DNA from: Pseudomonas fluorescens
GTDB taxonomy: Bacteria; Pseudomonadota; Gammaproteobacteria; Pseudomonadales; Pseudomonadaceae
Assembly (NCBI RefSeq): GCF_001708445.1
Contig: NZ_CP015637.1
Coordinates: 1,055,001 to 1,119,000 of the forward strand
Direction: 5' to 3'
Length of the DNA stretch: 64,000 bases
Below the pieces are notes generated by a model. That model was not told the origin of the DNA. It ran no database searches and saw only the letters and a list, made by a program, of their open reading frames with translations. Position 1 is the stretch's first letter. The number at the start of each line of letters is the position of its first letter. The position numbers and the translations under genes are program-made. Positions 46,696 to 57,816 of this stretch are shown piece after piece.

Positions 46696-48090
46696 ATGGA
46701 TGATCATGGACGTAACCCTTCTTCCGACCAGCCAATCCTTTATGTGCTTGATACCAATGTATTGATCCACGATCCAAACGCACTGCTCAACTTCGAAGAA
46801 CACCACGTCGCCATCCCGATGATCGTGCTTGAGGAGCTCGACAAACTCAAAAGCGGGCACCACAGCGTGGCTGCCGAATGCCGCCAGGCCATCCGCCTGA
46901 TCGACAAGACCCTGGGCGAAGCGTCACCCGAGGATGTTGAAGTCGGCGTGCCGATCCAGCGCGGCAAAAGCGGACCCAAGGGCTTGCTGTCGATCCTGAT
47001 GAGCAAGCGCAGCGAGCCCAACAGCCTGCTGCCGGAAAACCTGAACGACAACAAGATCATCAACCAACTGATCGACCTGCACGCACGCGACAAGGACTTG
47101 CGCCTGGTGCTGGTGACCAAAGACATCAATATGCGCCTCAAGGCACGAGCGTGTGGGATCGCTGCCGAGGACTACAGTACCGACCAACTGGTCGACGACG
47201 TGTCGATGCTGTCCCGTGGTTATCACACCATGACCGGCTCGTTCTGGGACCGTGTCAGCAAGGTCGAAACCCGTCAGGACCATGGCCGCACCTGGCACCA
47301 GGTGCAACTGATCGACAACCTGCCGGCCGTGCACATCAATGAATTCATCATCGACGAACAGGGCTTCGTGGGCTGGATCAAAGAGATCCAGGTCGACAAG
47401 CTGCTGATCCTCGACCTGCATCAGGAGCCCCTGTTGCACCAGGAAGCCTGGGGCCTGAAACCGCGTGACATCTACCAGAGCCTGGCACTGTATGCGCTGC
47501 TCGATCCGGACATCCACCTGGTCAACCTGACCGGCGCCGCGGGCTCGGGCAAAACCATCCTTGCCCTGGCGGCCGCCATCGAGCAGACCATGGTGACCAA
47601 GCGCTATCGGCGCATCATCGCCACCCGCAGTGTGCAGGGCCTGGACCAGGAAATCGGCTTCCTGCCGGGCACCGAAGCGGAAAAAATGGAGCCATGGCTG
47701 GGGGCGATCACCGACAACCTCGAAGCCTTGCACATGGATGACGAAAACACCCATGGCAGCGTCGACTACATCCTCAGCAAAGTGCCGTTGCAGTTCAAAT
47801 CCCTCAACTACATCCGAGGCCGCAGCTTCCAACAAAGCCTGATACTGATCGATGAATGCCAGAACCTTACGCCGCACCAGATGAAAACCATCATCACCCG
47901 TGCCGGCGCCGGTTCCAAAGTGGTGTGCCTGGGTAACCTGGCACAGATCGACACCCCCTACCTGTCCGCGACCAGCTCCGGGCTGACTTACCTGACGGAA
48001 CGCTTCAAAGACTTCCCCAACGGCGTGCATATCGCGCTGCAAGGGGTGCCTCGCTCGATTCTGGCCGAATACGCCGAATCGCATTTGTAA
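46696..48090 (+). CDS. PhoH-family ATPase with N-terminal PIN domain
   Basis: 464 residues. The N-terminal PIN ribonuclease-like domain begins [14 protein letters not shown] and has further acidic residues (D near [12 protein letters not shown]). The C-terminal PhoH domain has Walker [10 protein letters not shown] and Walker [18 protein letters not shown]-PhoH proteins are thought to act as RNA helicase-ribonucleases. The ribosome site AAGGTG is at good spacing. In P. aeruginosa an equivalent gene also precedes moaC, as it does here. Confidence 0.93.
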   Translation: MDDHGRNPSSDQPILYVLDTNVLIHDPNALLNFEEHHVAIPMIVLEELDKLKSGHHSVAAECRQAIRLIDKTLGEASPEDVEVGVPIQRGKSGPKGLLSILMSKRSEPNSLLPENLNDNKIINQLIDLHARDKDLRLVLVTKDINMRLKARACGIAAEDYSTDQLVDDVSMLSRGYHTMTGSFWDRVSKVETRQDHGRTWHQVQLIDNLPAVHINEFIIDEQGFVGWIKEIQVDKLLILDLHQEPLLHQEAWGLKPRDIYQSLALYALLDPDIHLVNLTGAAGSGKTILALAAAIEQTMVTKRYRRIIATRSVQGLDQEIGFLPGTEAEKMEPWLGAITDNLEALHMDDENTHGSVDYILSKVPLQFKSLNYIRGRSFQQSLILIDECQNLTPHQMKTIITRAGAGSKVVCLGNLAQIDTPYLSATSSGLTYLTERFKDFPNGVHIALQGVPRSILAEYAESHL

Positions 48091-48100
48091 ACGTGGTCAG

Positions 48101-48128
48101 TGTGGGAGGGGGCTTGCTCCCTCCCACA
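48101..48128. repeat. REP hairpin after phoH
   Basis: TGTGGGAGGGGGCTTGCTCC then CTCCCACA is a near-perfect palindrome, 10 bp past the phoH stop. It separates phoH from moaC and may act as a terminator. Confidence 0.75.
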
Positions 48129-48178
48129 TTTGTTATGCATTGGGTTTACAATCGGTGCTCCTGATCAGGAGTATCCCT

Positions 48179-48652
48179 GTGCTGACTCATCTCGATTCCC
48201 AAGGTCGCGCCCATATGGTCGACGTCACTGACAAGTCCGTGACGTTCCGTGAAGCGGTGGCCGAAGCGCGGGTGCGCATGCTGCCCGAGACCCTGCAAAT
48301 GATTGTCGACGGCGCCCATCCCAAGGGCGACGTGTTCGCCGTGGCCCGCATCGCCGGGATCCAGGCCGCGAAAAAAACCAGTGACTTGATCCCCCTGTGC
48401 CACCCTTTGATGTTGACTGGCGTCAAGGTCGAACTGAGCGCCGATGGCGCAGACTCGGTGCATATCGTGGCGCGCTGCAAACTCTCCGGGCAGACCGGCG
48501 TGGAGATGGAAGCGCTGACAGCCGCCAGTGTCGCCGCGCTGACGATCTACGACATGTGCAAGGCCGTGGACCGCGGCATGACCATCGAAAACATTCGCCT
48601 GCTGGAAAAACTTGGCGGTAAAAGCGGGCATTTCAAGGCGGATCAGGCATGA
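48179..48652 (+). CDS. moaC: Cyclic pyranopterin monophosphate synthase MoaC
   Basis: 157 residues from the GTG at 48179, with AGGAG upstream; the longer frame to 48140 is not supported. It has the family signature [18 protein letters not shown] and the active-site region [17 protein letters not shown] with [12 protein letters not shown] and the late [11 protein letters not shown]ys/Asp. It converts the MoaA product into cyclic pyranopterin monophosphate. It overlaps moaD by 4 bp. Confidence 0.96.
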   Translation: MLTHLDSQGRAHMVDVTDKSVTFREAVAEARVRMLPETLQMIVDGAHPKGDVFAVARIAGIQAAKKTSDLIPLCHPLMLTGVKVELSADGADSVHIVARCKLSGQTGVEMEALTAASVAALTIYDMCKAVDRGMTIENIRLLEKLGGKSGHFKADQA

Positions 48653-48891
48653 GCATCAACGTACTGTTTTTTGCGCGCTACAGCGAAGCGGTGGGCCTGG
48701 ACTCGCTGGAGATGGAGGGCGACTTCGCCACCGTCGACGCTGTGCGCCAGGCGTTGGCCAGTGATCCGGGCTTTGAAGTGCTCAACGAAGCCAGCTTGAT
48801 GTGTGCCCGTAACCAGGAGCTGTGCAATCTCGACGAACCGCTGCACGCCGGGGATGAAGTCGCGTTCTTCCCGCCCGTGACCGGAGGCTGA
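48649..48891 (+). CDS. moaD: Molybdopterin synthase small subunit MoaD
   Basis: 80 residues with the ubiquitin-like fold and the C-terminal PPVTGG whose last Gly carries the thiocarboxylate sulfur. It supplies sulfur for the dithiolene of molybdopterin with MoaE. It overlaps moaC by 4 bp and ends 2 bp before moaE. Confidence 0.96.
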   Translation: MSINVLFFARYSEAVGLDSLEMEGDFATVDAVRQALASDPGFEVLNEASLMCARNQELCNLDEPLHAGDEVAFFPPVTGG

Positions 48892-48893
48892 GC

Positions 48894-49343
48894 ATGGCCA
48901 TTCGTGTGCAGCCCGAGCCGTTTGATCCGGGTGCCGAAGTCAACGCGATGCATGCGGCGAATGTCGGCGTGGGCGCAGTGGTGAGTTTTGTCGGCTATGT
49001 ACGCGACTTCAACGATGGGCGCGAGGTGGCGGGGATGTTCCTGGAGCATTATCCCGGCATGACCGAGAAAGCCCTGGCCAAGATCGCCGTCGAAGCCGAA
49101 CAACGCTGGCCGCTGCTCAAGCTCGAAGTGCTGCACCGCATCGGCGCGCTGGAGCCGGGCGAACCGATTGTGTTTGTGGCGGCCGCCAGCGCCCACCGCC
49201 AGGCCGCGTTCGATGCCTGTGCGTTTGTGATGGATTACCTGAAGACCCGTGCGCCGTTCTGGAAGAAGGAAAGCACCCCTGAAGGCGCGCGCTGGGTGGA
49301 AGGGCGCAGCAGTGATCACGCTGCTGCCGATCGCTGGAAATAA
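48894..49343 (+). CDS. moaE: Molybdopterin synthase catalytic subunit MoaE
   Basis: 149 residues with VGAVVSFVGYVRDFN near residue 25, HRIGALEPGEPIVFVAAAS and the catalytic Lys region TRAPFWKKE near the C-terminus. It joins MoaD sulfur to cyclic pyranopterin. It is the last gene of moaCDE. A REP hairpin just after it ends the transcript. Confidence 0.96.
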   Translation: MAIRVQPEPFDPGAEVNAMHAANVGVGAVVSFVGYVRDFNDGREVAGMFLEHYPGMTEKALAKIAVEAEQRWPLLKLEVLHRIGALEPGEPIVFVAAASAHRQAAFDACAFVMDYLKTRAPFWKKESTPEGARWVEGRSSDHAAADRWK

Positions 49344-49361
49344 CCAGCCGAACACAGATGC

Positions 49362-49399
49362 AAATGTGGGAGGGGGCAAGCCCCCGCCCACATTTTTTT
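49362..49399. terminator. REP-derived bidirectional terminator between moaE and rhlB
   Basis: ATGTGGGAGGGGGCAAGCCC then CCGCCCACAT is a near-perfect palindrome with A-rich and T-rich ends (AAA left, TTTTTTT right). It lies 18 bp past moaE and 13 bp past the rhlB stop, so it could end both convergent transcripts. Confidence 0.75.
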
Positions 49400-49412
49400 A
49401 TTGCATTTCAGC

Positions 49413-50888
49413 TTAAGGGCGTTTGCGCTCTACAGCCCGCAGCAAGTGCGTCGGCGGTGTCTCACAGCTGATCTTGCGACCCAGCAGCGCCTCGATCGAG
49501 GGCAACTGATACGAGTCATCTTCGCCGGCAAAGCTGATCGACACACCCGCCGCGCCTGCGCGACCGGTACGGCCGATACGGTGCACGTAGTCGTCCGGCA
49601 CTTCCGGCAGGGTGAAGTTGATCACGTGGCTGATGCCATCGATGTGAATCCCGCGCCCCGCCACGTCGGTGGCCACCAGCACGCGAATCTTGCCTTCGCG
49701 AAAGCCTTCCAGGGTCTTGATGCGCTTGTGCTGTGGCACATCGCCCGACAGTTGCGCGGCGTTGACACCATCGCGCACCAGGCGCTCTTCGATGCGGCGC
49801 ACTTCGTCCTTGCGGTTGGCGAACACCATCACGCGCTCCCAGCCGTTGTCGTTGACCAGGTTATAGAGCAGCTTGTACTTGTCGGCACCGGCCACGGCAT
49901 AGATGTGCTGTTCGACGTTTTCGCTGGCCACGTTCAGCGCTTCGATCTCGACGATGGACGGGTCGGTGGTCCACTGCTTGGCGAGGTTCATCACGTCTTC
50001 GGTGAAGGTCGCGGAGAACAGCAGGGTCTGGCGCTCGTTTTTCGGCGGGGTCTGGCGAATGATCTGGCGTACTTGCGGGATAAAACCCATGTCGAGCATG
50101 CGGTCGGCTTCGTCGAGCACCATCACTTCGACCATGTCCAGGTGCACGTCGCCGCGCTGGTTGAAGTCCAGCAGGCGGCCCGGAGTGGCGACCAGGATGT
50201 CGCAATGGCGGGCTTCGAGGTACTTGAGCTGCTTGTCGAAATCCATGCCACCGACGAACGTCATGACATTGAGGCCGGTGTACTTGGTCAGGTCGGCGGC
50301 GTCCTTGGCGATCTGCACCACCAGCTCCCGGGTCGGGGCGATGATCAGCGCGCGCGGTTCACCCATGTAGCGCTCTTTCGGCGGCGGGGTTTGCAGCAGC
50401 TGGGTGATGATCGAGATCAGGAACGCGGCGGTCTTGCCGGTACCGGTCTGGGCGCGACCGATGGCGTCTTTGCCCGCCAGGGTGAAGCCCAGCACCTCTG
50501 CCTGGATCGGCGTGCAGTACGGGAAACCCAGGTCCTGGATGGCGTGCATCAGTTCCGGGGCGAGTTTGAAATCGTGGAAGCGGGTCTTGCCTTCCTGGGG
50601 TTCGACGACGAAGTCTTCGAGTTTCCAAGGGGTGACAGGCGGTTTTGGCGCGCGTTCGCGGCGGGGTGCTTTTGGTTGGGGCGCCGGCTCGGGGGCGGCC
50701 TCGGCAGGTTTTGCCTGTTCAGGCGGCGTCACCGCTGGCTTTTTTTGCGAGGCGACAGGTGCGGGCCGGCCTGGCTGTTGACCGTCATGGCGGCTGCCGG
50801 GCGTGGGGACAGGAGCACTGGGAACAGGCGCGAGCGGCTCAGCCTCGCTTTTGCCGAACATCTTCTTAAGTGCTTTGAGCACGGTCAT
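49413..50888 (-). CDS. rhlB: DEAD-box ATP-dependent RNA helicase RhlB
   Basis: 491 residues. The N-terminal 90 residues are a low-complexity Pro/Ala/Lys-rich extension ([33 protein letters not shown]). The core follows with the Q motif (GFPYCTPIQ), [20 protein letters not shown] in [17 protein letters not shown] and [10 protein letters not shown]. It is an RNA helicase likely involved in mRNA turnover. It is monocistronic and convergent with moaE. Confidence 0.92.
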   Translation of the reverse strand: MTVLKALKKMFGKSEAEPLAPVPSAPVPTPGSRHDGQQPGRPAPVASQKKPAVTPPEQAKPAEAAPEPAPQPKAPRRERAPKPPVTPWKLEDFVVEPQEGKTRFHDFKLAPELMHAIQDLGFPYCTPIQAEVLGFTLAGKDAIGRAQTGTGKTAAFLISIITQLLQTPPPKERYMGEPRALIIAPTRELVVQIAKDAADLTKYTGLNVMTFVGGMDFDKQLKYLEARHCDILVATPGRLLDFNQRGDVHLDMVEVMVLDEADRMLDMGFIPQVRQIIRQTPPKNERQTLLFSATFTEDVMNLAKQWTTDPSIVEIEALNVASENVEQHIYAVAGADKYKLLYNLVNDNGWERVMVFANRKDEVRRIEERLVRDGVNAAQLSGDVPQHKRIKTLEGFREGKIRVLVATDVAGRGIHIDGISHVINFTLPEVPDDYVHRIGRTGRAGAAGVSISFAGEDDSYQLPSIEALLGRKISCETPPTHLLRAVERKRP

Positions 50889-50984
50889 CTCATTAATTGG
50901 TTAAGGAATGTACGCCGGCCAGTGTAATGCAAGAATCGGGCGCGGCGTAGTGCGTCTGTCATACGGCTACATAAACGCTGGCTT

Positions 50985-51818
<834 letters not shown>

Positions 51819-51986
51819 CTAGGGCGGTAACACTATCAGTGACTGCCGCCTGTGGGATAGCAACTGGAATTACTGCGACAACTTCATGCTGCTTGGCCCC
51901 AAAAAAAGCCAACACGGGTCAATATCGCCTCACAAGGGTGCGCTGAAGTTTTAGCTCCGACACAACAAGAGCAACTGGAGGTTTGA

Positions 51987-53018
51987 ATGAAGGTATTGAA
52001 ATCCACCCTGGCCATCGTAACCGCGGCCGCTGTACTGGGTGTCAGTGGTTTTGCCCAAGCCGGCGCCACCCTGGACGCCGTACAGAAGAAAGGCTTTGTG
52101 CAATGTGGCGTGAGTGACGGCCTGCCGGGTTTCTCGGTACCGGATGCCAGCGGCAAGATCCTCGGGATCGATGCTGACTATTGCCGCGCTGTGGCCGCTG
52201 CCGTGTTTGGCGACGCCACCAAGGTCAAATTCAGCCAGTTGAACGCCAAGGAGCGTTTCACCGCGCTTCAGTCCGGCGAAGTCGACATCCTGTCGCGTAA
52301 CACCACCATGACCAGCTCCCGCGATGCGGGCATGGGCCTGAAATTCCCAGGCTTCATCACCTACTACGATGGCATCGGCTTCCTGGTGAACAACAAGCTG
52401 GGCGTTAAAAGTGCCAAGGAACTGGACGGTGCAACCATCTGCATCCAGGCCGGTACCACCACTGAGCTGAACGTTTCCGACTACTTCCGTGGTAACAACC
52501 TGAAATACACCCCCATCACCTTCGACACCTCCGACGAAAGCGCCAAGTCGCTGGAATCGGGTCGTTGCGACGTGCTGACCTCCGACAAGTCCCAACTGTT
52601 CGCCCAGCGCAGCAAGCTGGCCTCGCCGAAGGACTACGTGGTTCTGCCGGAAACCATCTCCAAGGAACCGCTGGGCCCGGTCGTGCGTAACGGCGACGAC
52701 GAGTGGCTGGCTATCGTGCGCTGGGTTGGCTACGCCATGCTCAACGCTGAAGAAGCCGGTATCACCTCGAAGAACGTCGAAGCTGAAGCCAAGTCCACCA
52801 AGAACCCGGACGTCGCGCGTCTGCTCGGTGCTGACGGCGAATACGGCAAAGACTTGAAAGTGAAGAAAGACTGGGTCGTACAGATCGTCAAGCAAGTTGG
52901 TAACTACGGCGAAGTGTTCGAGCGCAACCTGGGCAAGAGCACCCCGTTGGAAATCGACCGTGGCCTGAACGCGCTGTGGAACAACGGCGGCATTCAATAC
53001 GCACCACCTGTGCGCTGA
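51987..53018 (+). CDS. aapJ: Acidic/amide amino-acid ABC transporter, binding protein AapJ
   Basis: 343 residues with a signal peptide (TLAIVTAAAVLGVSGFAQA) and the family-3 large-type pattern LDAVQKKGFVQCGVSDGLPGFS and SRNTTMTSSRDAGMG. The length is typical for AapJ/BztA, which bind Glu, Asp, Gln and Asn. The ribosome site GGAGG is perfect. First gene of aapJQMP. Confidence 0.92.
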   Translation: MKVLKSTLAIVTAAAVLGVSGFAQAGATLDAVQKKGFVQCGVSDGLPGFSVPDASGKILGIDADYCRAVAAAVFGDATKVKFSQLNAKERFTALQSGEVDILSRNTTMTSSRDAGMGLKFPGFITYYDGIGFLVNNKLGVKSAKELDGATICIQAGTTTELNVSDYFRGNNLKYTPITFDTSDESAKSLESGRCDVLTSDKSQLFAQRSKLASPKDYVVLPETISKEPLGPVVRNGDDEWLAIVRWVGYAMLNAEEAGITSKNVEAEAKSTKNPDVARLLGADGEYGKDLKVKKDWVVQIVKQVGNYGEVFERNLGKSTPLEIDRGLNALWNNGGIQYAPPVR

Positions 53019-53090
53019 TCGCTGATGGTTCTATCACCCGGTGGGCCAACCGCCGGGTGATGTTCTGTTCCATTATTTCCGGGGCACTCC

Positions 53091-54272
53091 ATGCAAAATC
53101 AAATCGGCGCACACAAGCAGAAGCTCAGCTTCAGCGATCCCAAGGTGCGTGCGTGGCTATTCCAGATCGTCACGATTGTGGCGGTGGTCTCGCTGGGCTG
53201 GTACCTGTTCAACAATACCCAGACCAACCTTCAACACCGGGGCATTACCTCGGGTTTCGACTTTCTTGAGCGCAGTGCCGGCTTCGGCATCGCTCAGCAC
53301 CTGATCGACTACACCGAATCGGACAGCTATGCCCGGGTGTTCGTCATCGGCCTGCTCAACACCTTGCTGGTGACCGTGATCGGTGTGGTCCTGGCGACCC
53401 TGCTCGGCTTCATCATCGGCGTGGCGCGTTTGTCGCCCAACTGGATGATCAACAAGCTGGCGACCGTGTACGTGGAAGTGTTCCGCAACATCCCGCCGCT
53501 GCTGCAGATCCTGTTCTGGTACTTCGCGGTGTTCCTGACCATGCCGGGGCCGCGTAACAGCCACAACTTCGGCGATACCTTCTTTGTCAGCAGCCGTGGC
53601 CTGAATATGCCGGCCGCGCTGACCGCTGATGGTTTCTGGCCGTTTGTGGCCAGTGTGGTGCTTGCCATCGTGGCGATCGTGCTGATGGCGCGTTGGGCCA
53701 ACAAACGCTTTGAAGCCACCGGCGTACCGTTCCACAAGTTCTGGGCGGGCCTGGCGCTGTTCATCCTGATCCCGGCGTTGTGCACCTTGGTCTTCGGCGC
53801 GCCGCTGCACTGGGAAATGCCCAAGCTGCAGGGTTTCAACTTCGTCGGCGGCTGGGTACTGATCCCTGAACTGCTGGCGCTGACCCTGGCGTTGACGGTG
53901 TACACGGCGGCGTTTATCGCCGAGATCGTGCGCTCGGGCATCAAGTCCGTCAGCCACGGCCAGACCGAAGCCGCGCGCTCCCTGGGCCTGCGCCCAGGGC
54001 CGACGCTGCGCAAGGTCATCATCCCGCAAGCCTTGCGGGTGATCATTCCGCCGCTGACCAGCCAATACCTGAACCTGGCGAAAAACTCTTCGCTGGCCGC
54101 TGGTATCGGTTATCCGGAAATGGTTTCGCTGTTTGCCGGCACGGTGCTCAACCAGACCGGCCAGGCCATCGAAGTCATTGCCATCACCATGAGCGTGTAC
54201 CTGGCGATCAGCATCAGCATTTCCCTGCTGATGAACTGGTACAACAAGCGCATTGCGCTGATCGAGCGGTGA
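53091..54272 (+). CDS. aapQ: Amino-acid ABC transporter permease AapQ
   Basis: 393 residues. It has an N-terminal helix (LFQIVTIVAVVSLGWYLF), then about six more helices and the EAA loop GQTEAARSLGLRPGPTLRKVIIPQA. AapQ/BztB-type permeases have this long extra segment between the first and later helices. It follows aapJ by 72 bp and precedes aapM by 10 bp. Confidence 0.92.
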   Translation: MQNQIGAHKQKLSFSDPKVRAWLFQIVTIVAVVSLGWYLFNNTQTNLQHRGITSGFDFLERSAGFGIAQHLIDYTESDSYARVFVIGLLNTLLVTVIGVVLATLLGFIIGVARLSPNWMINKLATVYVEVFRNIPPLLQILFWYFAVFLTMPGPRNSHNFGDTFFVSSRGLNMPAALTADGFWPFVASVVLAIVAIVLMARWANKRFEATGVPFHKFWAGLALFILIPALCTLVFGAPLHWEMPKLQGFNFVGGWVLIPELLALTLALTVYTAAFIAEIVRSGIKSVSHGQTEAARSLGLRPGPTLRKVIIPQALRVIIPPLTSQYLNLAKNSSLAAGIGYPEMVSLFAGTVLNQTGQAIEVIAITMSVYLAISISISLLMNWYNKRIALIER

Positions 54273-54282
54273 GGAAACGCAC

Positions 54283-55380
54283 ATGAGTTCGCATACGTTC
54301 AAACCTGATATGCCGCCGCCGAGCAAAGTCTTCGGGCCGATGGCATGGATGCGCGCCAACCTGTTCTCCAGCTGGCTCAATACCCTGCTGACGCTGTTGG
54401 CGTTTTACCTGATCTACCTGGTGGTGCCGCCGATCCTGCACTGGGCCATCCTCGATGCCAACTGGGTCGGCACCACGCGCGCCGATTGCACGAAAGAGGG
54501 CGCGTGCTGGGTGTTTATCCAACAGCGCTTCGGGCAGTTCATGTACGGCTACTACCCCGGCGACCTGCGCTGGCGCGTGGACCTGACCGTGTGGCTGGCC
54601 ATCGTCGGCGTGGCACCGTTGTTCATCTCGCGTTTCCCGCGCAAGGCGATCTATGGCCTGGGCTTCCTGGTGCTGTACCCGATCATTGCCTACTTCCTGC
54701 TGCACGGCGGCATCTTTGGCCTGAGCAACGTGGCGACCAGCCAATGGGGCGGCCTGATGCTGACTCTGGTCATCGCCACCGTCGGTATCGCCGGCGCGTT
54801 GCCGCTGGGCATTGTGCTGGCCTTGGGGCGGCGCTCGAACATGCCGGCGATCCGGGTGGTCTGCGTGACCTTCATCGAATTCTGGCGCGGCGTGCCGTTG
54901 ATCACCGTGCTGTTCATGTCTTCGGTGATGTTGCCGTTGTTCCTGCCCGAAGGCATGGGCATCGACAAGCTGCTGCGGGCGTTGATCGGCGTGATCCTGT
55001 TCCAGTCGGCCTATGTGGCTGAAGTGGTGCGCGGTGGTTTGCAGGCGATTCCCAAGGGCCAGTACGAAGCGGCCGCGGCGATGGGCCTGGGCTACTGGCG
55101 CAGCATGGGCCTGGTGATTTTGCCGCAGGCCCTGAAGATGGTGATCCCTGGCATCGTCAACACGTTTATTGCGCTGTTCAAGGACACCAGCCTGGTGATC
55201 ATCATTGGCCTGTTCGACCTGCTCAACAGCGTCAAGCAAGCCGCCGCCGACCCGAAATGGTTGGGCATGGCCACCGAAGGCTACGTGTTCGCCGCCCTGG
55301 TGTTCTGGATTTTCTGTTTTGGTATGTCGCGCTATTCCATTCATTTGGAACACAAGCTCGACACAGGCCACAAGCGTTAG
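54283..55380 (+). CDS. aapM: Amino-acid ABC transporter permease AapM
   Basis: 365 residues with the EAA loop [25 protein letters not shown] near the C-terminus and several membrane helices. It pairs with AapQ to form the membrane channel. It ends 11 bp before aapP. Confidence 0.92.
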   Translation: MSSHTFKPDMPPPSKVFGPMAWMRANLFSSWLNTLLTLLAFYLIYLVVPPILHWAILDANWVGTTRADCTKEGACWVFIQQRFGQFMYGYYPGDLRWRVDLTVWLAIVGVAPLFISRFPRKAIYGLGFLVLYPIIAYFLLHGGIFGLSNVATSQWGGLMLTLVIATVGIAGALPLGIVLALGRRSNMPAIRVVCVTFIEFWRGVPLITVLFMSSVMLPLFLPEGMGIDKLLRALIGVILFQSAYVAEVVRGGLQAIPKGQYEAAAAMGLGYWRSMGLVILPQALKMVIPGIVNTFIALFKDTSLVIIIGLFDLLNSVKQAAADPKWLGMATEGYVFAALVFWIFCFGMSRYSIHLEHKLDTGHKR

Positions 55381-55391
55381 GAGTTGTTGTT

Positions 55392-56156
55392 ATGAGCGAA
55401 GCGATCAAACAGCCTGTGAGCCCTGAAGGCATTATCCAGATGCAGGGCGTCAACAAGTGGTACGGCCAGTTCCACGTGTTGAAAGACATCAACCTCAACG
55501 TCAAGCAGGGCGAGCGTATCGTGCTGTGCGGCCCGTCGGGTTCCGGCAAGTCCACCACCATCCGCTGCCTCAACCGCCTGGAAGAACACCAGCAGGGCCG
55601 CATCGTGGTCGACGGCGTGGAACTGACCAACGACCTCAAGCAGATCGAAGCGATCCGCCGTGAAGTCGGCATGGTGTTCCAGCATTTCAACCTGTTCCCG
55701 CACCTGACCATCCTGCAGAACTGCACGCTGGCGCCGATGTGGGTGCGCAAGATGCCCAAGCGCAAGGCTGAAGAAATTGCCATGCACTACCTGGAACGCG
55801 TGCGCATTCCAGAGCAGGCCCACAAGTTTCCGGGCCAACTCTCGGGCGGCCAGCAACAGCGGGTGGCCATCGCCCGTGCGCTGTGCATGAAGCCGAAAAT
55901 CATGCTGTTCGACGAACCGACCTCGGCCCTCGACCCGGAAATGGTCAAGGAAGTGCTCGACACCATGATCGGCCTGGCCGAAGACGGTATGACCATGTTG
56001 TGCGTGACCCACGAAATGGGTTTCGCCCGCACTGTGGCCAACCGCGTGATCTTCATGGACAAGGGCGAGATCGTGGAGCAGGCGGCGCCGAATGACTTCT
56101 TCGACAACCCGCAGAATGACCGGACCAAGTTGTTCTTGAGCCAGATCCTGCATTGA
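55392..56156 (+). CDS. aapP: Amino-acid ABC transporter ATPase AapP
   Basis: 254 residues from the ATG at 55392 (the longer frame overlaps aapM and is not used). Walker [10 protein letters not shown], signature [14 protein letters not shown], Walker [14 protein letters not shown] and the switch His in CVTHEMGF are present. It energises AapQM. It is the last gene, followed by a strong terminator. Confidence 0.95.
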   Translation: MSEAIKQPVSPEGIIQMQGVNKWYGQFHVLKDINLNVKQGERIVLCGPSGSGKSTTIRCLNRLEEHQQGRIVVDGVELTNDLKQIEAIRREVGMVFQHFNLFPHLTILQNCTLAPMWVRKMPKRKAEEIAMHYLERVRIPEQAHKFPGQLSGGQQQRVAIARALCMKPKIMLFDEPTSALDPEMVKEVLDTMIGLAEDGMTMLCVTHEMGFARTVANRVIFMDKGEIVEQAAPNDFFDNPQNDRTKLFLSQILH

Positions 56157-56166
56157 TCGATGTTTG

Positions 56167-56200
56167 AAAAAATAAACCCGGCCTGGCCGGGTTTATTTTT
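56167..56200 (+). terminator. Terminator of aapJQMP (also usable by mqsA)
   Basis: AAATAAACCCGGCC and GGCCGGGTTTATTT pair around a minimal loop, with T/A runs on both sides. It starts 10 bp after aapP and ends 7 bp before the mqsA stop on the other strand. Confidence 0.85.
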
Positions 56201-56206
56201 GTCTGT

Positions 56207-56689
56207 TCATGAGGCCTTGAGCGCCTCATCTTCTGTGTTCACGGTATGAGTGAACCCCCGCAGGTCAGCGCCTTCGGCCAATACCTTGGCGTCGGCGAGC
56301 AAATGAGGGTAACGGTCCAATAATCGCATCAACAGAACCAGTGGCTTCGGTGGCAGAAGCTCACCGCGTTCATAACGTGAAAAAGCGTTGTGGCCGCCAC
56401 CCGACAAGAGTTGCACGGTTTCTTTTTGCGTAAGGTGCAGCTTGCGACGGATGCGTTTCATCTCGTTGCCGATCATTGTCCGTGCGGCATGGACGAGTTC
56501 ATCCCCTGCTTTTGCGTGGCGTTCTGCACTATCCGGGTCATACATGCCGTCGCCGCATGCATGGCATTCCCAGCCAGAAAGGTCATCGACACGACGCTCC
56601 ATCCCTTTGACGCTGATGGTCTCGCTACGGCCCTCGAACCGAGTCATGCCGTCGGGCGTACCGCATATAAAGCACTGTTGAGTCTTCAT
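56207..56689 (-). CDS. mqsA: MqsA-family antitoxin
   Basis: 160 residues from the ATG at 56689, which has GGAG upstream. The zinc domain has Cys6, Cys9, Cys42 and Cys45 (CFIC, CHAC), then a helix-turn-helix (KLHLTQKETVQLLSGGGHNAFSRYERGE). It is longer than E. coli MqsA (131) by a C-terminal tail. The antitoxin binds MqsR and DNA, and represses its own operon. Its start overlaps the mqsR stop by 4 bp. Confidence 0.93.
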   Translation of the reverse strand: MKTQQCFICGTPDGMTRFEGRSETISVKGMERRVDDLSGWECHACGDGMYDPDSAERHAKAGDELVHAARTMIGNEMKRIRRKLHLTQKETVQLLSGGGHNAFSRYERGELLPPKPLVLLMRLLDRYPHLLADAKVLAEGADLRGFTHTVNTEDEALKAS

Positions 56690-56997
56690 GAGTTGCACTC
56701 CTTGAAGGAGATTACCGGTGGGTTACCGCCTGAGCGGTAAGTGACCTTTATGTAAATCTCCATGCCGTGTGAACTGATGTGGTACACGTCCTGCCAGACC
56801 TTATGGTCTGCATAGGTAGTCATTGATTTGTACAACATCCTGGTTTGCAATTGAAAAACGACTTCTTGCATTTCATGGATCTCAAAGCCGAGTTTCCTTC
56901 CTGTGCTCTTCGCCGTTGAGGTAAATGCCTTTTCCTTAAGCCGCCTGACATCCGCCTTGATCACCGCCAGATCGTAATGAGGTGTGTACTTTTCCAT
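56686..56997 (-). CDS. mqsR: MqsR-family mRNA interferase toxin
   Basis: 103 residues. The E. coli active-site residues are kept: Lys57 (MLYKSMTTY), Gln69 (WQDVY), Tyr82 (IYIKV) and Lys99 (SFKE). MqsR cleaves mRNA at GCU sites. The toxin gene is first in the operon, as is normal for this family. An inverted repeat lies 19 bp upstream. Confidence 0.94.
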   Translation of the reverse strand: MEKYTPHYDLAVIKADVRRLKEKAFTSTAKSTGRKLGFEIHEMQEVVFQLQTRMLYKSMTTYADHKVWQDVYHISSHGMEIYIKVTYRSGGNPPVISFKECNS

Positions 56998-57015
56998 AAG
57001 ACACCTGAGCCGGAT

Positions 57016-57036
57016 AATTACCCTCTAAGGGTAATT
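57016..57036. promoter_or_regulatory. Operator of the mqsRA promoter
   Basis: AATTACCCT and AGGGTAATT are perfect inverted copies 3 bp apart, 19 bp upstream of mqsR. The E. coli MqsA site is a dyad with AACCT, 3 bp, AGGTT, so the same geometry with a similar ACCT/AGGT core is expected here. Confidence 0.7.
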
Positions 57037-57115
57037 TTACTAATCGAAAATACTGCTCCTTTTCCTGCCTAAGAACCCTAGTGCGTTGCCTTTGTAGGTA
57101 ACTCTGAATAGGCTG

Positions 57116-57132
57116 TAGGAAAATTCATCCTA
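57116..57132. promoter_or_regulatory. Inverted repeat upstream of the GntR gene
   Basis: TAGGA and TCCTA are inverted copies 7 bp apart, 24 bp before the GntR start. It may be an autoregulatory operator. Spacing is longer than the usual FadR-type site, so this is weak. Confidence 0.35.
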
Positions 57133-57156
57133 TGATTGGACGAAAGCCAACATTCC

Positions 57157-57816
57157 ATGACAGACATCGCCCCCCTGATCAAACGCTCCCTGGTGGACCA
57201 GGCCCTGGAGCAGTTGCGCTGGCGAATTACCGAAGGCAAGTGGGCCATCGGCGAGCGCCTGCCCACCGAGCCGGAGCTGTCGGCCGAGTTGGGCATCAGC
57301 CGCAATACCGTGCGCGAAGCCATGCGCGTGCTGGCGTTCTGCGGGTTGATCGACATCCGCCAGGGCGACGGCAGTTACCTGCGTTCGATGACTGACCCGC
57401 TGGGGGCGATGCGGGCGTTATCCCATTGCACCCTGGGACAGGCGCAGGAGACGCGGCAGATTCTCGAAGTGGAGGCCGTCGGCCTCGCTGCCGCGCGCCG
57501 TACCGAGGACGATCTCAACGGCCTGCACGAGGCACTCAAGGCCAGCGCCGAGCTGTACCACGGTGACCTGGAGGCCTATATCAGTGCTGACCTGGTGTTC
57601 CACGCACGGCTGGTGGACGCCGCGCACAACCCGGCCTTGAGCGAGCTGTACCAGTATTTTTCGGCGGTCATCGGCGCCCAGTTGCGCCAGACCCTGAACA
57701 TTTCGCCGCGCCGCCAGGCGGTGTTCGACCTGCATATCGCCCTGCTCGACGCCGTGGAACACCAGGACCCGGAACGCGCCAAATCCATCTGCCGGCAGTT
57801 GATTAATGAGCCTTGA
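57157..57816 (+). CDS. GntR-family regulator, FadR/FCD type
   Basis: 219 residues from the ATG at 57157; an in-frame TTG 21 bp upstream is possible. The winged helix has GERLPTEPELSAELGISRNTVREAMRVLAFCGLIDIRQGDG. The FCD domain follows from about residue 85, with LVFHARLVDAAHNP and a late DLHIALLDAV that hold the metal/ligand His residues. It overlaps the transporter gene by 11 bp, so it probably controls it. Confidence 0.9.
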   Translation: MTDIAPLIKRSLVDQALEQLRWRITEGKWAIGERLPTEPELSAELGISRNTVREAMRVLAFCGLIDIRQGDGSYLRSMTDPLGAMRALSHCTLGQAQETRQILEVEAVGLAAARRTEDDLNGLHEALKASAELYHGDLEAYISADLVFHARLVDAAHNPALSELYQYFSAVIGAQLRQTLNISPRRQAVFDLHIALLDAVEHQDPERAKSICRQLINEP

